DNA from: Streptomyces sp. NBC_01723
GTDB taxonomy: Bacteria > Actinomycetota > Actinomycetes > Streptomycetales > Streptomycetaceae
Length of the DNA stretch: 64,000 nucleotides
Assembly: GCF_036246005.1 (NCBI RefSeq)
Contig: NZ_CP109171.1
Coordinates: forward strand, 7,242,001 to 7,306,000
Direction: 5' to 3'
The stretch's first letter is position 1. Each line of letters begins with the position of its first letter. Below the pieces are notes generated by a model, which worked only from the letters and a program-made list of their open reading frames with translations, was not told the origin of the DNA and ran no database searches. This document shows, piece by piece, positions 61,005 to 64,000 of the stretch. A program made the translations under genes and the position numbers.

Positions 61005-62170
61005 TGACCGACACCCTCGGATCCGCGGCCTCCACGGCAGGCAAGGCCGCGAAGAAGAACCCCCTGGCCGACGTGGCGCAGAGCGAGGCGGCGGACCGCC
61101 TCAAGGCGGAGGTGCAGGAGTACCTCGCCGCGCAGGTCACGCGGCTGCTGACGGGCGTCGGCACCAAGCTCGGCCAGACCACGGGCAAGCTCAACGACAT
61201 AGCCGAGGGCAACAGCCCCGGATTCGCCAAGCTCGCCCTCGACGGCGGACGCAAGCTCGCCGAGGGCAAGGGCCCGATGCGGGCCGCGTTCGAGGTCGGC
61301 GCCGGCAAGGTGAAGGACAACGTCGTCGGCGCCTTCAAGAACCTCACCGGCGGCAGGGGCCGGAAGAAGGGCGGCGGCGGTCAGAAGCCGACGGTCATCA
61401 TCGAGTACGTCGACGTCGGCGTGCCGGTGCGCACGGCCTACGACCAGTGGACCCAGTACCAGGACTTCAGCACCTTCGCCAAGGGCGTCAAGAGCGCGAA
61501 CCGCGCCGACGACACGTCGTCCGACTGGCAGCTGAAGGTCTTCTGGTCCAACCGCAGCTGGAAGGCGAAGACCACCGAGCAGGTGCCCGACGACCGGATC
61601 TCCTGGACGTCGGAGGGCGCCAAGGGCACCACCAAGGGTGTCGTCAGCTTCCACGAGCTGGCCGACAGCCTGACCCGCGTGATCCTGGTCATCGAGTACT
61701 ACCCCAAGGGTCTCTTCGAGAAGACCGGCAACATCTGGCGCGCCCAGGGCCGCCGGGCCCGCCTGGACCTGAAGAACTACGTCCGGCACATCACCCTCAA
61801 GGGCGAGGCCGACGACGGCTGGCGCGGCGAGATCCGCGACGGCGAGGTCGTCCGCAGCCACGAGGACGCCGTGGCGGAGGAGGAGCAGGAGCAGGAGGAG
61901 GGGCAGGAGCCCGAGGGCGAGGAGGAGTACGAGGGCGAGGAGGAAGCGCCCGAGGCCGAGGAGGAGGCCGAGGAAGAGCCCGAGGGCGAGTACGAGGAGG
62001 AGCCGGAGGGCGAGTACGAGGAGGAGCCGGAGGGCGAGTACGAGGAGGAGCCCGAGGCGGAGTACGAGGAGGAGCCCGAGGGCGAGTACGAGGAGGACAA
62101 GGAAGCCGGGGAGGACGAGAACGCGTCCCGTGAGGAGTACGAGGACGCCGGTGGCGGGAGCCGTCGATGA
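61004..62170 (+). CDS. gvpZ: GvpZ: SRPBCC-domain gas vesicle cluster protein with glutamate-rich repeat tail
   Basis: Start ATG 61004 overlaps the gvpY stop (GTG 61001 is possible), giving 388 residues. The N-terminal 125 residues are helical and basic near GRGRKKGGGGQK; about 128-275 is a SRPBCC/polyketide-cyclase domain (IIEYVDVGVPVRTAYDQWTQ, then YQDFSTFAKGVKSANRADDT). From about 285 the chain is almost all Glu/Gly/Tyr/Pro, with four to five 8-residue units (EYEEEPEG) encoded by 24-bp repeats. SRPBCC proteins bind hydrophobic ligands. The role in vesicles is unknown. Confidence 0.85.
   Translation: MTDTLGSAASTAGKAAKKNPLADVAQSEAADRLKAEVQEYLAAQVTRLLTGVGTKLGQTTGKLNDIAEGNSPGFAKLALDGGRKLAEGKGPMRAAFEVGAGKVKDNVVGAFKNLTGGRGRKKGGGGQKPTVIIEYVDVGVPVRTAYDQWTQYQDFSTFAKGVKSANRADDTSSDWQLKVFWSNRSWKAKTTEQVPDDRISWTSEGAKGTTKGVVSFHELADSLTRVILVIEYYPKGLFEKTGNIWRAQGRRARLDLKNYVRHITLKGEADDGWRGEIRDGEVVRSHEDAVAEEEQEQEEGQEPEGEEEYEGEEEAPEAEEEAEEEPEGEYEEEPEGEYEEEPEGEYEEEPEAEYEEEPEGEYEEDKEAGEDENASREEYEDAGGGSRR
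61975..62100 (+). repeat. 24-bp tandem repeats encoding EYEEEPEG in gvpZ
   Basis: About five 24-bp units, nearly identical at DNA level, encode the acidic tail of GvpZ. Copy number changes of whole units would keep the frame. Confidence 0.85.
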
Positions 62171-62493
62171 CCACACCCAGCCGACTGCCCGAGCCCTACG
62201 GTCAGGGACAGAGCGCCAACCTCGCCGACATCCTGGAACGGGTGCTCGACAAGGGCATCGTGATCGCGGGCGACATCAAGATCAACCTGCTCGACATCGA
62301 GCTGCTGACGATCAAGTTGCGGCTCGTGGTCGCCTCCGTCGACAAGGCCAAGGAGATGGGCATCGACTGGTGGGAGAGCGACCCCGCGCTCTCCTCGCGC
62401 GCCCGGCGCGACGAACTCACCCGGGAGAACGCCGCACTGCGCGAACGCCTGCGTGAGCTGGACCCGGGCCGCGTGCCGAAGGAGGAGACGTGA
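62167..62493 (+). CDS. gvpJ: Gas vesicle protein GvpJ
   Basis: The 108-residue protein starts at ATG 62167, overlapping the gvpZ stop (ATGA). It is a GvpA-family paralogue: LADILERVLDKGIVIAGDIK, then INLLDIELLTIKLRLVVASV. A Trp-containing segment (GIDWWESDP) and a charged helix follow. GvpJ is a minor component thought to shape the conical tips. It overlaps gvpL. Confidence 0.93.
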   Translation: MTTPSRLPEPYGQGQSANLADILERVLDKGIVIAGDIKINLLDIELLTIKLRLVVASVDKAKEMGIDWWESDPALSSRARRDELTRENAALRERLRELDPGRVPKEET

Positions 62494-63281
62494 ACGGACT
62501 GCGGTACGTCTACGCCGTCTGCCGCCCCTTCGGCGCGGCCCTCCAGGCCCAGCTCACGGGGGTGGCGGGCGACCCGCCCCGCCTGCTGGCCCACGGCGAC
62601 CTGGTCGCCGTCGTCAGCCATGTGCCCGAGGCCGACTTCAGCGAGGAGGCCCTGCGCGCGCACCTGGAGGACCTCGACTGGCTGGCCGCCACGGCCCGCT
62701 CCCACCAGCAGGTGATCGACGCGCTCACCGCGGTCACCACACCGCTGCCGCTCCGGCTGGCCACCGTCTTCCGGGACGACAGCGGCGTACGGATGATGAT
62801 GGAGCAGCGCGAGGAGGCCTTCCGGAACACGCTCGCCCGGCTGGACGGACGGGTCGAGTGGGGCGTGAAGGTGTACGTCGAGGCGGAGCCCGAGCAGGCG
62901 GCCGCGCCGGCGCGGCCCGCTCCCAAGCCCGCCTCGGGCCGGGACTACCTGCGGCAGCGGCGTCAGCAGTCGCGCGCGAACGAGGACCTGTGGTCGAGGG
63001 CGGAGCGGTTCGCGACGGGTCTCCACTCGACGCTGTCCTCCCTGGCCGACGACGCGCGGCTGCACGCGCCGCAGAACCCCCGTCTGTCCGGTGCCGCCGG
63101 ACGCAACGTCCTCAACGCCGCCTACCTGGTGCGGCGTGACGCCTCCGAGGAGTTCGTGGAGAGGATCGACCGGACGAAGGACGACGCCCCGGGAATCCGT
63201 GTGGAACTCACCGGCCCCTGGGCGGCCTACTCCTTCGCCGGCGACGGGGCCGCCGAGGAACAGCCGGGGGAGGGCACGTGA
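62490..63281 (+). CDS. gvpL: Gas vesicle protein GvpL
   Basis: The 263-residue protein starts at GTG 62490 (GTGA overlap). It is the second GvpL/GvpF-family protein: RYVYAVCRPFGAALQAQLTG at the start and a C-terminal RVELTGPWAAYSFAG. Its middle has an Ala/Pro-rich insert (about 130-150) absent from gvpF and a charged RQRRQQSRAN helix. It should chaperone shell proteins with gvpF. Confidence 0.93.
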   Translation: MNGLRYVYAVCRPFGAALQAQLTGVAGDPPRLLAHGDLVAVVSHVPEADFSEEALRAHLEDLDWLAATARSHQQVIDALTAVTTPLPLRLATVFRDDSGVRMMMEQREEAFRNTLARLDGRVEWGVKVYVEAEPEQAAAPARPAPKPASGRDYLRQRRQQSRANEDLWSRAERFATGLHSTLSSLADDARLHAPQNPRLSGAAGRNVLNAAYLVRRDASEEFVERIDRTKDDAPGIRVELTGPWAAYSFAGDGAAEEQPGEGT

Positions 63282-63460
63282 CCGTCGTAGAACGCCGGGA
63301 GATCGCTCTCGTGGACCTGCTCGACCGGCTGCTGGCCGGCGGTGTCGTCATCACCGGTGACGTCACGCTGCGCATCGCGGACGTCGACCTGGTCCGCATC
63401 GATCTGAACGCGCTGATCAGCTCGGTCAACAGCAACGTTCCATCGCCGTTCGGGGACTGA
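63278..63460 (+). CDS. gvpS: Gas vesicle protein GvpS
   Basis: The 60-residue protein starts at GTG 63278. It is a minimal GvpA-family domain (IALVDLLDRLLAGGVVITGD, then VTLRIADVDLVRIDLNALIS) without tails. Short paralogues of this kind in bacterial clusters are called GvpS and are probably minor shell parts. It lies between gvpL (overlap) and gvpK (1-bp gap). Confidence 0.9.
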   Translation: MTVVERREIALVDLLDRLLAGGVVITGDVTLRIADVDLVRIDLNALISSVNSNVPSPFGD

Positions 63461-63461
63461 C

Positions 63462-63755
63462 GTGACTGAACAACCAGAACCCCGCAAACGCCTCGACCTC
63501 GACCCCGACACGGTCGAGCGCGACCTGGTGAAACTGGTGCTGACCGTCGTCGAGCTGCTGCGCCAGCTCATGGAGCGCCAGGCGCTCCGCCGGGTCGACG
63601 AGGGGGATCTCAGCGAGGAGCAGGAGGAGCGGATCGGACTCACCCTGATGCTCCTCGACGACCGCATGACCGAGCTGCGCGACCGCTACGGACTGCGGCC
63701 GGAGGACCTGAACCTGGACCTCGGGCCGCTGGGACCGCTGCTGCCCCGGGAGTGA
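63462..63755 (+). CDS. gvpK: Gas vesicle protein GvpK
   Basis: The 97-residue protein starts at GTG 63462. It matches GvpK: LDLDPDTVERDLVKLVLTVV, then ELLRQLMERQALRRVDEGDL and a helical C-terminus ending LNLDLGPLGPLLPRE. GvpK is an accessory assembly protein present in most gvp clusters. It is the last gene and its stop lies in a terminator-like hairpin. Confidence 0.93.
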   Translation: MTEQPEPRKRLDLDPDTVERDLVKLVLTVVELLRQLMERQALRRVDEGDLSEEQEERIGLTLMLLDDRMTELRDRYGLRPEDLNLDLGPLGPLLPRE

Positions 63756-63767
63756 GTCTCCCGGGGC
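63743..63767 (+). terminator. Hairpin terminator at the end of the gvp cluster
   Basis: A perfect 10-bp stem (GCCCCGGGAG at 63743-63752 with 63758-63767) has the gvpK stop in its 5-nt loop. It probably ends the ten-gene transcript and also serves the convergent methyltransferase gene. Confidence 0.65.
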
Positions 63768-63785
63768 CGCGGCCTCACCCCTTCG

Positions 63786-64000
63786 TCACCGCTTGCGGCA
63801 CAGGATCTCTCCGTGCAGCACGCCGAACCAGCCTTCCGGCCGCTCGCCCCAGTCCCGCCAGGCGGCCGAGACCGCCCGCAGCTCCTCGGCGGTCGCGTGG
63901 CCGCCCTCGGTCGCGCGGCCGGCGTACGCGGACGCCAGGGTCCGGTCCGCCCACAGGCCGCTCCACCACTCCCGCTCCTCGGCGGTGGCGAAGGTCCAGG
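63786..64000 (-). CDS. Class I SAM-dependent methyltransferase, C-terminal part
   Basis: The right edge cuts this gene, so only the last 70 residues and the stop (63786-63788) are present. The fragment reads TAEEREWWSGLWADRTLASA, then ELRAVSAAWRDWGERPEGWF and LHGEILCRK, the ending of small actinobacterial methyltransferases that contain the WWxGLWADR segment. The SAM motif lies outside the window. It converges on the gas vesicle cluster. Confidence 0.75.
   Translation of the reverse strand, partial: WTFATAEEREWWSGLWADRTLASAYAGRATEGGHATAEELRAVSAAWRDWGERPEGWFGVLHGEILCRKR

Noticed and set aside
61975..62100. 24-bp direct repeats as a possible CRISPR or integration site.
   Set aside because: They are in-frame coding repeats in gvpZ with no spacers.

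Overview
The window is high-GC chromosomal DNA from an actinomycete, almost certainly a Streptomyces close to S. coelicolor or S. lividans. The evidence is the strong third-position G/C bias, frequent GTG starts, four-base stop/start overlaps, a gas vesicle cluster in the Streptomyces order gvpO-A-F-G-Y-Z-J-L-S-K, and a ccr-meaA block. I see no rRNA, tRNA, CRISPR array, insertion sequence, prophage or replication origin. The genes look like normal chromosomal content.

Layout. (1) 1-3.7 kb: the end of an inositol monophosphatase-family gene, a phytoene-desaturase-like flavoenzyme whose 3' end is repeated four times as a 41-bp tandem array, a macrodomain protein and an MFS exporter. (2) 4-9.2 kb: a complete oligopeptide ABC importer operon (binding lipoprotein, two permeases, two ATPases). 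(3) 9.4-13.3 kb: a Tat-exported GH2 beta-galactosidase with a lectin-like insertion. (4) 13.4-18.6 kb: Ada-AlkA fusion and Ogt alkylation repair, a decayed luciferase-like oxidoreductase, a sirtuin, a Nudix hydrolase and glycerate kinase. (5) 18.8-20.3 kb: psd-pssA, phosphatidylserine and phosphatidylethanolamine synthesis. (6) 20.4-26.5 kb: five tightly packed genes matching the ethylmalonyl-CoA pathway in pathway order (ccr, ecm/meaA, CitE-like lyase, MaoC hydratase, acyl-CoA dehydrogenase), preceded by a TetR regulator and a duplicated 3-hydroxyacyl-CoA dehydrogenase.

(7) 30-41 kb: a HEAT-repeat protein, GNAT and RidA proteins, a secreted S33 peptidase, a radical SAM protein with a LexA-like box upstream, an SRPBCC protein, an MFS exporter fused to carboxypeptidase-regulatory-like domains, a PAS-GAF-SpoIIE-HATPase phosphatase and a methyltransferase. 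(8) 41-47.3 kb: a LmbE-type deacetylase and an operon of four peptidases (M55, M20, S9, S66), which together could degrade D-amino-acid-containing or wall-derived peptides. (9) 47.3-53.6 kb: a cupin regulator, an amine/amino-acid oxidase with a relic of a POT peptide transporter behind it, a GNAT protein and several small proteins. (10) 53.7-63.8 kb: ndh-transketolase-ligD primase, coupled by overlaps, followed by the ten-gene gas vesicle cluster. (11) The window ends in the C-terminus of a methyltransferase.

Most notable for follow-up: the oppositely charged low-complexity tails in the gvp cluster (a histone-H1-like basic tail on GvpY, a glutamate-rich repeat tail on GvpZ, a basic tail on GvpA) and on the adjacent NADH dehydrogenase; the lectin-like domain inside the beta-galactosidase barrel; the transporter/beta-sandwich fusion; the compact ethylmalonyl-CoA operon; and two gene relics showing recent decay.
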